A stretch of DNA of 46,104 bases from Stereocaulon alpinum (taxonomy: Eukaryota; Ascomycota; Lecanoromycetes; Lecanorales; Stereocaulaceae), in NCBI GenBank assembly GCA_018257865.1, contig JAEUBA010000144.1, positions 1 to 46,104 on the forward strand, in the 5' to 3' direction. Under the pieces are notes generated by a model. The model was not told where the DNA came from and did not search any database. It saw only the letters and a program-made list of their open reading frames with translations. Each line of letters starts with the position of its first letter. The first letter of the stretch is position 1. The translations under genes and the position numbers were made by a program. Positions 12,038-23,199 of this stretch are shown in pieces.

Positions 12038-12190
12038 TGTAACGTTATAGTAAGAATTGGTATGCAATGAATTAGTTGTTTAGTCTAATTCTATATATAA
12101 GAGCTATTTCAGATATGTGCCAAGGCAAGCCTCAGCCCTAGCCCTAGGCCATTATAGTATAATATAATAGTATAAGGCTATATTATAATA
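12038..12190 (-). repeat. Chromovirus 1 LTR, 5' LTR (right)
   Basis: 153 bp, aligned end to end with 4932-5084. It starts tgtaacg and ends tataata on the plus strand; both termini carry transitions that spoil TG/CA. It should hold the promoter of the element, but no clear TATA box can be told from the AT-rich background. Confidence 0.93.
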
Positions 12191-12195
12191 TTAAG
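12191..12195. repeat. Target site duplication of chromovirus 1 (right)
   Basis: Sequence ttaag, identical to 4927-4931. Confidence 0.92.
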
Positions 12196-14430
12196 CTTAT
12201 AATATATTCTAAAGATTATCTTAGTATAATTATTATTAGTTTCGTTAATAAATAAGATAGTACCCTAAATCTAGCTAGTACTACGTCCGCTTAGTAGATC
12301 CGGAATATTAAGATTAATATATCGAAAGAATATAGAGTCGTCTTTCTTCGCGCTCTTTATATAGTAGGGGTATAATATTAGGGTATACTTATAATTAGGA
12401 CGAAGGTATACGTAAAGTCTATAGTACGTTAAGTCCTAACGTACTAGTTATTATAAGGTAGAATATATATAATTACGTAACTAGCTAAGATTATCTCTAC
12501 TACTAATTTTACGAATATACTAGTAATATATCTCTAACTCTTTATATATTACTAGCTAGAGTTTTAAGTCTAAAATCTACTAAAATATTACTAGAATAAT
12601 AATTATTCTATCCTAAAGCTACTATTAATAGTTAGGCTTCTTTATTATATAGTTTAGGAAGGTAGGAGGATTAATCTTAATTTATAGAATATTAATAGGT
12701 TCTAAGCGATAGATTCTAAGTCTATTACTAAGTCTTATAGGCCGAAAGCCCTTTTAGAAGTACTAGTATATCTTAGTACCTATCTTTAGCTTAGTAATAT
12801 CCAGCTGGTTTATAAAGATATAACGAAGTTAAAGTATTAAGGCTTCTTCGTTTAGTAGCTTCGTTTATAGACTAAGCTTTAATACTACTTTCTACTAATA
12901 TATATAGTACACCGTTCCTTTTTCGTACGTAGCGATAGTTTTACCTAGTAATTTTAATATATAATCTTTAGTTAAGGTAGCGGAGGTTCTAATATATATC
13001 CGAAGTTTAGTTAAAATACTACTTAAGTATCTATATTAATCCGCTTTATAGTATTTATCCGAAGGTACCTAATTAGCGCTTAATCCTACTATAATTAGTA
13101 ACTTTAGTACTACTAATAATTAATAAGTCGTAATACTCCTCGCCCTACTACTATAGGTAGGGTTAGGTATATATACGCTCGCCTCTTACTAAGTATTAAG
13201 TAAATCTCTAAGACTAGCTTCTAACGTAAGCTTTAGTAAGTTATTATTATCTAATACTATTAATATTAATCCTATTAAAGAAACTACTATACCCTTTTCC
13301 TAGTATATAGTAGGTAATCCTAGCCTTAATAGTAGTAGTAGGCCTATAGATCCTATTAATATATCGCTTAAGACTTTAGTAAGTTACCGTAAGGAATTAG
13401 GTACCTATAAGGGGTAGATACGCTATAAGGGCCCTAATAGGGGGACTTCTAGGTATCGGACCCGATATCCTTAACTTTTACCTCTTCTAGGTAGTAGAGG
13501 GGTAGGGCTCTAGCCCGGAGTTCCTATTCCTTATAGTACCCCTTTAAAAATAGTCGACGTACGTCCGCTTCTAAGAGGTAGAATAACTATACGTATTAGC
13601 TACTTATTCTTATTATATATTAGCGAACTACGGCTTAGCTTATTACTAGTTAGAGTTTAATTAGGGAAGCTCTTAATATATAGTTTTATTTACTTAATAA
13701 CTACTAGGAAGTCTATTACCTATAGAATAGTAGTACTAGATATTACGCCTCTTCGACCGCTAGTAATACGTTAATAGATTACCTAATTTAGAAGTCGTTT
13801 AGCTTATACTAGGTCTAGTATTTACTAAGCGGTCTTCCTTACTAACTCCTATAGGTAGTAGCTTTATAAGGCCGTATTATATATTATCTATAGCTAGTTT
13901 CCCTAAATTCCCTATATAGTACCTTTAGTAGTCTTAATACGCTAAATCTTACTCTTAGTATTTTAGACTATTACCCGTATAGGCTCCTAGCTAGTATCGT
14001 AGTAATCTTAAGCTTAGTAGGCGGGCAGCGCCTTAATATAGTCTATATATCTAATTAGGTACCTCTTAACTTACTAATATATACTTATAAATTAATCCCG
14101 GATACTAACTAGGACTTCGTACTTTTTATCCTTAGTAAACGACGCTATATATCTACGGATATTATTTATATCTCTAAATTCGTAGGCTCTATACCTAATA
14201 GTTACTAGCTAACCTTAGGTCGTATATACGAGTATTATATCTAGGTAAAGTAGTAGTTTACGTATATCTCTATTCCTATTAACGCTAACGATTCTATATA
14301 TATAAATATAGGTATAGAGGGGGGTAGATATAGAAGGGGTAGCCTAGAAGATTTAATAAAGTAGTAGGATAAGTTCTCTAAACCGGTCGATTTTTATACG
14401 CGTTTTCGTACCGGAATTTAAATATATTTA
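12196..14430 (-). pseudogene. Unidentified coding remnant, upstream part
   Basis: Continuation (minus strand, upstream) of the remnant at 4100-4931. Readable patches include EFRDINNIRRYIASFTKDKK around 14090-14190 and INETNNNYTKIIFRIYYK at 12196-12255, the latter running in frame into the left segment. The whole would have been a protein near or above 1,000 residues if it is a single gene. I recognise no family. It could be the gag or an extra gene of an old LTR element, or a duplicated host gene destroyed by RIP. The frame between the two patches is uncertain. Confidence 0.4.
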
Positions 14431-14439
14431 AAGAGACTA

Positions 14440-14717
14440 AAATAATAGCGCTACTATCGCCTAAATTCCGATAAGGGTCCTATTTTTAATAATATTTAAG
14501 TAGTTAGTATTTTACGGGCCTACGCTAACGCTAGGCCTAGGAAATCCTAATTAGCTATAATTACGCGCTAACTACCTATAGAAACCAAATTTTTTATTAA
14601 CGCTATTATTAATACTAATTACTAAGTATTAGTTAATTATTCCTTAAATAAGTAACTAACTCTATTTAGCTAGATATAGTAAACCTTTAGAAGAACTTAG
14701 TAGTAGTATAGGTCCTT
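14440..14717 (-). other. Remnant with a gag-linker-like block, possible LTR of family B
   Basis: Minus-strand frame reads AN-DFLGLALA-ARK at about 14519-14563, a block also seen in the family-B gag region at 33665-33715 and 43862-43908. It lies just beyond a polypurine tract at 14718-14732, so part of this stretch may instead be a 3' LTR. The two readings conflict and I cannot settle them. Confidence 0.35.
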
Positions 14718-14732
14718 ATCCCCCCCCTAAAT
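14718..14732 (-). other. Polypurine tract of a family-B gypsy element
   Basis: Eight Cs on the plus strand give a minus-strand run TTAGGGGGGGGAT. It follows the C-terminal tail of the family-B pol frame, which continues from 22116 across the chromovirus 2 insertion into 14735-14875. Confidence 0.5.
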
Positions 14733-14875
14733 AGCTTTCTATCCTTAGGAAGTATAAATAAAGTCTAGTAGCTAATCTAGTTATAGTAACGGTATAATAA
14801 TAGAGAAACTATATTTAGGCGATTATAATATTATCCCTTCTATAACCCCTTCTATATCTTACCTATTAGTTTATC
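14733..14875 (-). pseudogene. C-terminal tail of family-B pol, degraded
   Basis: Minus-strand reading continues from 22116-22300 after removal of chromovirus 2 and one ttatc copy; it contains IPLL, LLDFIYTS and ends at the polypurine run. Weakly conserved tail of the polyprotein. Supported mainly by position. Confidence 0.4.
14871..14875. repeat. Target site duplication of chromovirus 2 (left)
   Basis: Sequence ttatc directly before the left LTR, repeated at 22111-22115. Confidence 0.92.
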
Positions 14876-15016
14876 TGCAACGTTATAGCAAGAATTGGTA
14901 TATATTGTAATCGTTACCAAGTCTAATTCTATATACGAGAGCTATTTCAGATATGTGCCAAGGCAAGCTTCAGCCCTAGCCCTAGGTATACAATAGTATA
15001 AGGCCACGTTATAACA
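14876..15016 (-). repeat. Chromovirus 2 LTR, 3' LTR (left)
   Basis: 141 bp from tgcaacg to ataaca. The core around 14940-14987 (atttcagatatgtgccaagg and onward) keeps CpA and TpG and is nearly identical to the chromovirus 1 LTR core. Confidence 0.93.
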
Positions 15017-15030
15017 ATCTGCCCCCTTAC
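15017..15030 (-). other. Polypurine tract of chromovirus 2
   Basis: Minus strand GTAAGGGGGCAGAT next to the 3' LTR, one base different from the tract of copy 1. Confidence 0.8.
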
Positions 15031-15284
15031 AACGAAAAGAAGCAAGACGCCCTCGTCTTGTAAGTAAGTATACTAAGGTAGCGTAACAAGCTAAGCAGCT
15101 ATAATATAACAAGTTTAACAAGCCAAGCAGTATAACAAGCCTTCTATTATAACAAGTATAATTACCTTTAAGACTTGCGGGGTCGTCCTAGTCTCCGCCT
15201 AGGAGCCTTATACGTTTCGGCTAGTACGCCTAATTCAACCTCTAGTATACTAGCTTCAGCCTAATCTCTGCTTCGCAGACTAGC

Positions 15285-15450
15285 CTTATACTCTTCGACT
15301 AGTACTATAGTATTAGTAAGCTAATCTACTATCCTCTATTTATCGAATTATACTTCGAAACCTTCCTATCTTACTAAGTATTACGTAACTATCTTCTTAC
15401 CTTTACGTACTATACGTTTGTTTAGAAGCCTTTTAATATAGTAGGACTTC
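15285..15450 (-). other. Chromodomain of chromovirus 2
   Basis: Degraded match to the chromodomain of copy 1, spanning the same segment of the C terminus: the YY-RLLNK strand near 15420-15450 and the KEYKAS-type end near 15285-15300. Confidence 0.82.
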
Positions 15451-18400
15451 TATTTATTAGTATCTCCTTCGATAAAGACTAAAGGAGGATATATAGGTCG
15501 TTCCCTACTAAAGGGATTAGCTATAGTAGTAGGTACTAGTTCCAGCTAAGCTATAGTAAAGATATTATAGATCCGCTAATATTTAGGAATATTAAGGCGG
15601 TATACTAGGCGGCTAACTTAATCTAGGATCTTAAAAGGACTAGCGTACTATTAACTATATTTTCTTCCGATAATAGCGGTAGTAGGAATATTATACCCTT
15701 TATAGAGGCGTAGAAGTACCTTATTACTAGGCTTTATAAATATTAGCTAGTACTTCCTATTATAGTAGTATTTCTGCGTTATAGTAGCGAAGGTAATTAC
15801 GTTTATAGCTTCTTTCCTAGCGACTACTTTTATATTAAAATCTCCTTTCTTATAACTAACCTTAATAAGGTCTAGGGCTTAATTAGGTTCGAATCTATAT
15901 ATAATATTATAGGGAGTTCTTCTAGTAGTTATTAATAATAATCTATTAAGCCTAGCCTATAACTTAGGTAGTACTTCCGGCTAGGCGGTAGGGTCTTTTA
16001 AGGTATAGATATAATATTATAGAGCTATTTCAACTATCTAATTAGTCCTTTCGCTTATTCTATCGGTTTATAGGTAATACGCTATAGAGTAGAGTAGCTT
16101 AATACGAAACTACCTAAATAACTCCTTCTAAAAGTCTAAGAGAAACTTCGGATCCCTATCTAAGATAATAGCCTTTAGTAGTCCCCAATTAATTAGGAGC
16201 AGCTGTTAAAGTAGATAGTCTACCTAATCTTTAGTAGAAAACGTCGTTTTGCTAGTAAGGAGCGTAATAAGCTTACTAAACTTATAGGTAACTATTATAA
16301 TATAGTCTTATCTAGCCTTACTAAGGGGTAACCTAAGGATAAAATCTATTACTAGCGTATAGAAGGGTACTAGTAGGGAGTTAATAATTTATATACTACT
16401 ATAGGGAAGATGTCGGCGTATCTAAAAGACCTAATACTATAGATAATATTATAGGTATTCTTATAGGAGCTTAGATAGCCTATAAACGTACTATAATAAG
16501 GAGACGCGCTCGTAGTATCTAGTAAAGCCTAGATATCTATCTCTATACCTAATTTCGAGGACGTCAGCTACTACCGATAGTAGAATATAGAGTCTTCGGT
16601 AACCTATAGCCTTATCGATATAGTAGATTAGAAACTCTAATAATAAGATCGGTATTAATATTTCCTTTTTAAAGCGTAGCTTCGCTGCGTTCTTACTAAG
16701 TTACTTATTCGTGTAAATCTACTCCTTAATATACTGCTAGCCGGAGTTATTACTATATCCTTCTAAGATACTTTTCCTAAAGTCTTCGCTTATTTCTATA
16801 AGGGTGGCGGCGTACTAATAGATAGGTATAACGTTAGAAGAAGCGCAGTATAAGGTATTAAGCTCAGACTAATCTAAAGTATAGTTTAATTTATTTAAAC
16901 TTACTAGGCGAGAGAGGGTATTAGGAATAATATTCTCCTTCCCTAGCTTATACTTAATATCTAAGTCGAAACGCTAGAAGAATTTAGATATACGAATAAG
17001 GCGTAGATTTATCTTCTACGCTACTAAAGTATTAAGAGTCTTCTATATCGCGATTTCGATAATTTCCGAATAGTTAGTTAGGACATAAGTTATTATAGAT
17101 TCTACTATATATTAGACCTTCTTTAGGACTTAGACTAATCTAGCTACTTCTAGCTCTATAGGCTAATAGGACTTTTCTATAGTAGTAAGAAGCCTACTAA
17201 GGAAAAGTATAGGCCTAACTTTTTTATTAATAAGGTGGTATATATAGGTGCCGAACCCGAATTCTTTTAAAGTATCTATATTAATATAGAGGTGGCTTTT
17301 ACTATTAAAATAGACTAGGGTTATAGGCCTAGATAGTAGGTACTATAGCGTATTAAATACCTTTTATTCCGTAGCTATAGGCGGTCTAAGGTGAGTACGA
17401 CGTATATAGACTCTTCAGGGATTACCTTTTATAAGCGGTAACTTCTTTAAAAGTGATATCTTTCGGTCTTATAAGGGCTGGCTGACCTAGGCGTAGCGAG
17501 GAATATAATTTCGTAAGTATCCTATTAACCCTAGGTATATTTCGAGGGTACTTAGCGTTAACGGGAACTTTAGCTTTAAGATAGCTTCTAGCTTCTCTTT
17601 AGTAGTAGATAGTCCTAAGGAGTCTATACGTTATCCTAGAAGTTTAATAGAAGAGTACCTAATATAAGACTTAGTCAGCTTAACCGAAATTCCTTTCTAT
17701 AGGAATAAGGCGAAAACCTTATATAGGTATTCCTTATACTCGCTAAGAGTTTTTAAAGTAATTATAATATTATCGACGTAGGCTCTTACGAAGTTATAGT
17801 AGGGGCGAAGTACTCTATTAATCTCTCGTTAGATATAGGCTATTAATCCTTTATAACCTATAACTAGTACGCGGAAAGTCTCTTACCCTTAATATATAAT
17901 AACTATTAGATAATATCTATATTCTAGTAATACTCGCTATTAGTAGAAGAACGAAGTATAGTTAATAACTATAATATACTAATATCCTAAGACTATTATA
18001 ATAATATTACTTTAGAGGGGAAGTAGGTAAGTATTAGGCTATATTATTTCGTTAAGCTTTTGGATATCTACTACTACTCTACCTTTACGTTCGCTATTAG
18101 CTAAGGTACGCTAGACTATAAAGACTAAGTAGCTAAATAGCGTTAATTTAGTAGTCTACTTAAGTCTCCCTTAATTATATAGCTTATTAAACGTTTTATT
18201 AATAACCTTTCTATCTTTCTTGCTAAGGGGGTAGGTTTTAGCGGAGCTATTAACCTTTTCTTCCTATCCTAGCTTAAGTAGGATCCTTATCTAACGGTCT
18301 TAGGGAATATTAACGAATCTAGAGTCTTCCTAAAGCTTAGGATATAAAGCGACTACTTATACTAGTTAAATTATAGTAAGGTTATAAGTAGAACTATATA

Positions 18401-19640
18401 TAGTAATACTATTAGGTAGTATAGTTTCGGTAGGCTTCGCTTTAGTAGCCTCCTGCGGGATAGTATTCGTCTTAACTAAAGTACCCGTACTCGCTAAAGC
18501 TAGGTACGCAGTAGCGGCTTTTAGTACTTATTAAGTCTATCCGTACTATTAAGTCTTCTTTAGCGGCTTCGCGGCTAACTCTACTACTTCTACAGTAGCG
18601 AGGTAATAATTATTATAAGGCAGTTCGGTGATATAGCCTAGACGAGTTTTCTTCGTTACTAATACTAGTATAGAAGACTCGTTTCTAGCTAGGATTAAGT
18701 CGACGGAAGAGTCTATAATATAAGTATAGAGCGTTAATTTAGACTAATTTAGCTTAAAGAGTAAGTCTTACTCTAGGAGTTCTATATAATAGTTTACTAG
18801 AATTATTACTTATTTACCTAGTTTAACTAGTATATTATTCGTTACCTTTACTACTCTTCGGACTCTTATACCTTATAGCTTAATATTAACTAGAATTCGT
18901 ATATTATAACTTATAACATAAGCGTACTATTTTATTATAATAATATTAATTCCTTTAGATCCTATAGTATCTATTCTAATTAATATATTTACCCTAAGGT
19001 TATTAACTAGATATACGTCGACTATAATTTCGGTAAGTATAGGCTCGCTGATATTAGACTTTCTAGGTAGGAGGAGAGGTATTCGTACGTACTCTATAAT
19101 AGAGTATTAAGTCTCGCTAATACCTTTAACTATTAATAGACTCTCTATAGTCTTAACTTTAATATAGGGTATCTATACTTTTAGGAAACGCCTATTACCT
19201 AAGGTAATAGGACACCCGGTGTTTAGATATACCTCTTAGGGAATACCTTCCTATAAATATTAGACTATAGCTGTGATATAATACCAGTTTCGAAAGCTAG
19301 TTCTAGTAATACGTTCTATATAATCGACCTTTAATTAAATAATACGAGGACTAGACTTCGGTTCCTCCGAAGTGTTAAGGATAATATAAGGTACCTAAGC
19401 TTCGTACTTTACTTTAGCCTTATACTTCCGGTGCTCGTCTCTTAGGTATTAGTAGAGCTTATTTCTAGACGCGAATATCTACTTATATCTTTAATATATC
19501 TTATCTATAGGACCTACGAAGAAGCTATAAGTCTCTTCTTCTATCTTAAACTAATCCTTAGGAGGTTTGTTATTATAATACTCGAAGTCCTATAGCTCTT
19601 CGGATTCTTCGGCGGCGGGGGCGTAGCTATTATATTCGTT
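15285..19640 (-). pseudogene. pol: Chromovirus 2 pol polyprotein, degraded
   Basis: Same domain order as copy 1 on the minus strand. Protease candidate near 18690-18715 (IDSSVDL again, so the serine in the third position is shared rather than a new mutation). Reverse transcriptase box AYVDNIIIT at about 17763-17790: here the first aspartate survives. RNase H about 17390-17170 (KEFGFG-type block). Integrase: ILDRDPK at 16143-16166, keeping both aspartates, and the degraded HPQTDGQSERTN block at about 16050-16092. Chromodomain 15285-15450. Comparing the two copies recovers most catalytic residues because they were hit at different sites. Confidence 0.92.
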
Positions 19641-19689
19641 ATTATTTTTATCCCTATAATATACCCTAGCAGCTTTCTGCTAGAAGTTA

Positions 19690-21320
19690 TTTCGACCCTT
19701 ATTACTAAAGTTTTAGTAAGGTCTTCCGTTTCCGGCGTAGGATTTTTTACCTTAGAAAGGCTTCGACTAGTACTACGGTCTTGCTGAATTTAACCCGCTT
19801 ACTTATCCTCCAGCTATCTATAGAGGCTGTCGTAGGGTAGGTAGACTTTCTCTTAGAGAGTATTAGTTTTAGGACGAGTACTATAGTTATCTATTAGCTT
19901 AGTAGTTCGAATTACTATAGTTACCGCTGCTATAGCTGTTAGAGTAGCCTTAATAAGGCTACTACCGGTCGCTACGTTAGAAGGGCGCCGAAGAATACTA
20001 AGGCTTAGAAAATCCTCCTTAACAAGCAGTATTATACTAGCTAGATTATCCGCCCTTATTAATAGCTTTATTTACGACTCTTTAAGTTATTTTATCCTCT
20101 TCTACCGTAAGCTCGTGCTAAATATATCGTTTAGTATCGAGCTATTCTAGGAACGAATATACCGAAGTGTTTACTATAGGCTAGGGAATAGTATTTCGGA
20201 AGCTAGGCGCTAGGTTATTCTAGGCTACTATTAGCTAAGCACTTCCTAGATCCGCTACTTATATATAACGGAAAATAGACTATACGAATTCCCTAGGGTC
20301 TGTATTACTTAGGGTATTACTTATTATAAACTTCTCTAAGTATATTAATTTTACTACTTTACCGGTATCTTCTTTAAACCGTCGAACTAAGAGCTTTATC
20401 TATTATTTAAGATTTACCGTTTCTAGTATAATACGTTCGAACTCTAATAACTCTGCTATATACTATATTATTATAGTGCCTTTTAGGTAGCTGAGAATAA
20501 CTCTTAGGACCTATTCTTTATTAAACCGTCTCTTTATTTCCTTAAGTCTATCGACGAAGATAAATATATCTTAGAACGTTATATACTTCTCTCTAACTAC
20601 TAAACCGTCTCCTTCTACTCTAGGATTAAAGAAGCTAATATTATTAGAACGTAAAGGTAGAGGGCGTCTAGGCAGTACTTTAGCCTACTAGGGTATAGGA
20701 GTACTACCGCTACCGCCTAGGGGGCGGTTATTAGGGCTACTGCGGAGTAGAGACTATAGTAACCTCTATTATTATTTACTAAATCCGGTATTATTAAAGT
20801 TATTTAGGTCTAGCTAACCCTATAGGGGTAGTTACCTACTAGTATTACTAGTGCGTCGTTCCTAAGATATACCTACTAGAGGGGTATTTCGAATAATCTC
20901 CTCTATCGTAGCTGAATCGCAGCGAGAGCTTATAGGCGGAGTAATAGTAAGGTAGCGTATATACTCTTTAAACGCTTTAATATTAGCACGGAGCGAGGTC
21001 TTATCGACTATCTACCTAGAATCCTAGGCTACTAGGGCGGACTCTTCTACTACGGAGCTCTTATAAGAAGCTGCTATAGAACCCGTATAAGTAGTTCTTT
21101 TTACGGGGGCTTATAGGGGTATATTTAATAGCCTAGTACAGCTAGACGTAATATATACTATAATAATATAAAGACTTTTAGAAATAATACTAGTATAACT
21201 ATAGCCGCTTTTAAGGAAAGACTCTAATTAATAAGTAGTAAGTATAGTATTTTGGTTAAGGTCTAGCCCTTATAATAATAATAACGAAGGCGATAGGGAA
21301 GCTAGCTTTTCGACTTCTTA
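19690..21320 (-). pseudogene. gag: Chromovirus 2 gag, degraded
   Basis: Counterpart of the gag at 9700-11420, alignable along its length, with the same capsid-like patches (about 20600-20150). It has only one QSKPF unit (19756-19770). Stops are more frequent than in copy 1. Confidence 0.8.
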
Positions 21321-21952
21321 ACAAATTAATAACGATACTATAATAACGAGGAAAGATAGCTACTAAGAATAACTAACAGCTACTAAGGATAACTAATAGC
21401 TATAAAGGATAAGTAAGAATTATAGGTAGGGAATTCTAATAGAAGGTAATAGTTACTTTCTTATTTTACTAGAAGACGTAATTTCCGATCCTTAGATCGG
21501 AAGCTGCGGATCCTTAGATTAGAAGGTACTACTTCCGATTTCGCTCGTCTATAGTAAAGCGAATTGAGGCTTTAATTACCTAATTACCCTAGGATAACCT
21601 AGTATAGCCCTTCTCTTATATAGTACTTATAGTTATTAGTAGTAGGGCTCTACGGGTAGCAGGCCGTAGGTTATTAAGATAAGTCGACTATACTTCAGCT
21701 TAGCCTAAGCTTTATAGCTACGGCGTAATAGGTAATAAGAGTAGGATATCGACTTATACTAAGTAGTATTAGTTACGGAATTGAGTCGTTAAAGCTTAGA
21801 GGGTTTAGCGGAGGACTAGTATTACTGCTAGGTAGCTAGTATTACTACTGAGCAGCTAGTGCAGACTATCGGTATAGGAGACTAGTATAGAAGGCTGGTA
21901 GCAGGATCGTACTATAGCTGCGATAGATAGTACTACTTGTAGCTTAAGCCTA

Positions 21953-21966
21953 ACCCGTTACTACTA
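21953..21966 (-). other. Candidate primer binding site of chromovirus 2
   Basis: Minus strand TAGTAGTAACGGGT, 3 nt from the 5' LTR, equal to the site in copy 1 except for one CpA-to-TpA change. Confidence 0.6.
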
Positions 21967-21969
21967 TTT

Positions 21970-22110
21970 TGTAACGTTATAGCAAGAATTAGTATGTATT
22001 GTAATCGTTACCAAGTCTAATTCTATATACGAGAGCTATTTTAGATATATACCAAGGCAAGCTTCAGCCCTAGCCCTAGGTATACAATAGTATAAGGCCA
22101 CGTCATAATA
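21970..22110 (-). repeat. Chromovirus 2 LTR, 5' LTR (right)
   Basis: 141 bp, pairs with 14876-15016. Differences are again mostly C-to-T or G-to-A (for example atatgtgcc against atatatacc). Confidence 0.93.
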
Positions 22111-22115
22111 TTATC
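22111..22115. repeat. Target site duplication of chromovirus 2 (right)
   Basis: Sequence ttatc, identical to 14871-14875. Confidence 0.92.
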
Positions 22116-23178
22116 GCTATATATAAAGTCGTTATTTTATTCTACTACTATTATCGTCGACTCTATATCCCCCCTTATTCCTAAGAATAGTAGTAAATTC
22201 CTAATTACTAGTACTAAGTTCTACCTAGCTATAAAAGCGCTTTAGTCGACTACTATTAATAGTACCTTATATAACTATCCTATCGAGCTCTTTTAGAACG
22301 TATATACCTTTATTAGTATATACTTTAGCGACGCGGAACGGTCCTAACTATCGAAACGTTAGCTTATAAGAATACGACTTCTTTAGCTTAGTATTATATA
22401 GTAATACTAGCTTATTATAGGTAAATAGAGTTACGCGAATTTAATATTTATTATTAAATAATTCTTTATAAGATTCTTATATTCTTTTTAGAAATAGCGC
22501 TGTTTCCTTAAGATCCTTATTACGTTATTATAATTATTAGGCGCGTAGAGCTAGTAATTCCGCAGTTAATTATATATAATCCTAGTCTAGAATCTACTAT
22601 ATAGGGTTCGTAAGTTTAATTAGTAATACCGTATTACTTTTATAGTTAAGTTAGTATAGCGAGGCTCTAATAGACCTCTTTACTATAGTCCTATCCGTCT
22701 ATAGGATTATATATAGGTTCCGAACCTAATTATACTAGCCTCTATCTATTATCTTCGCTAGTCTATTAATAATCGGCTAGTAGCTACGTTTAACTATACT
22801 ATTCGCTTATAGGTAGTATATAGAAGTAACGATTCTTTAGATTCGATACCTTTAGGCGAGATTATAGATAATATCTTTATTCTCTAGTCCTCTATTAAGT
22901 ACTAATCGTTAGAAATAACTATATTAGTAGATAACGTCCTTATATAAGAATTATACTACTACTATTAATATAGTAGTATAAGTTAGTGCCCGTAATCTTT
23001 ATAGAAGATTAATAATTAAACGGGCTATATCTCGCTTATTTAATACTCGATTTATAAAATTTACTAAGTAGATTTAAAAAGTTTTCTATTTATAGTTTAA
23101 GCGGGCTTCTAATTCTAAGTAATAGCTATATTAGACCTCTATACTAAGTAAAATCTAACCCCTAAGTAACTCCTACTA
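22116..23178 (-). pseudogene. Family-B Ty3/gypsy integrase, C-terminal half, degraded
   Basis: Minus-strand frame of the second gypsy family. In order: ELL and a YSYY segment (from the C-x2-C zinc ligands) near 23120-23178, a core with FLYKDVIYQ and LENKDIIY near 22930-22990, VKRSY-PIIN-LAKI near 22745-22815, the LWADR-type block near 22680-22720, and a C-terminal LGPFRVAKVYTNKG-YVL-ELD strand module near 22290-22370. These fit the integrase of the gypsy lineage whose reverse transcriptase is seen at 31730. The upstream half is missing because a Helitron ends exactly here; the downstream tail continues beyond chromovirus 2. Confidence 0.82.
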
Positions 23179-23199
23179 GCTGTAACCGTCCTGCGAGTA

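Larger units (their letters stand above)
4932..12190 (-). mobile_element. Complete Ty3/gypsy chromovirus 1
   Basis: A 7,259-bp LTR retrotransposon on the minus strand: 5' LTR on the right (12038-12190), primer binding site, gag, pol (protease, reverse transcriptase, RNase H, integrase, chromodomain), polypurine tract and 3' LTR on the left (4932-5084), flanked by ttaag. All frames are broken by RIP. It is a close relative of the element at 14876-22110 (same order, motifs and LTR core) and retains clearly more CpA and TpG than that copy, for example ttgcgggtga at 6121 against the fully mutated counterpart. It interrupts an older coding remnant. Confidence 0.94.
14876..22110 (-). mobile_element. 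Complete Ty3/gypsy chromovirus 2
   Basis: A 7,235-bp LTR retrotransposon, same family and orientation as chromovirus 1, with 141-bp LTRs at 14876-15016 and 21970-22110 and a ttatc duplication. Gene order and motifs match the first copy throughout. Its LTRs belong to a recognisably different subtype (141 against 153 bp, diverged in the first third and near the end, with the same core). It is more completely RIP-mutated than copy 1. It splits the 3' end of an older family-B gypsy element. Confidence 0.94.
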
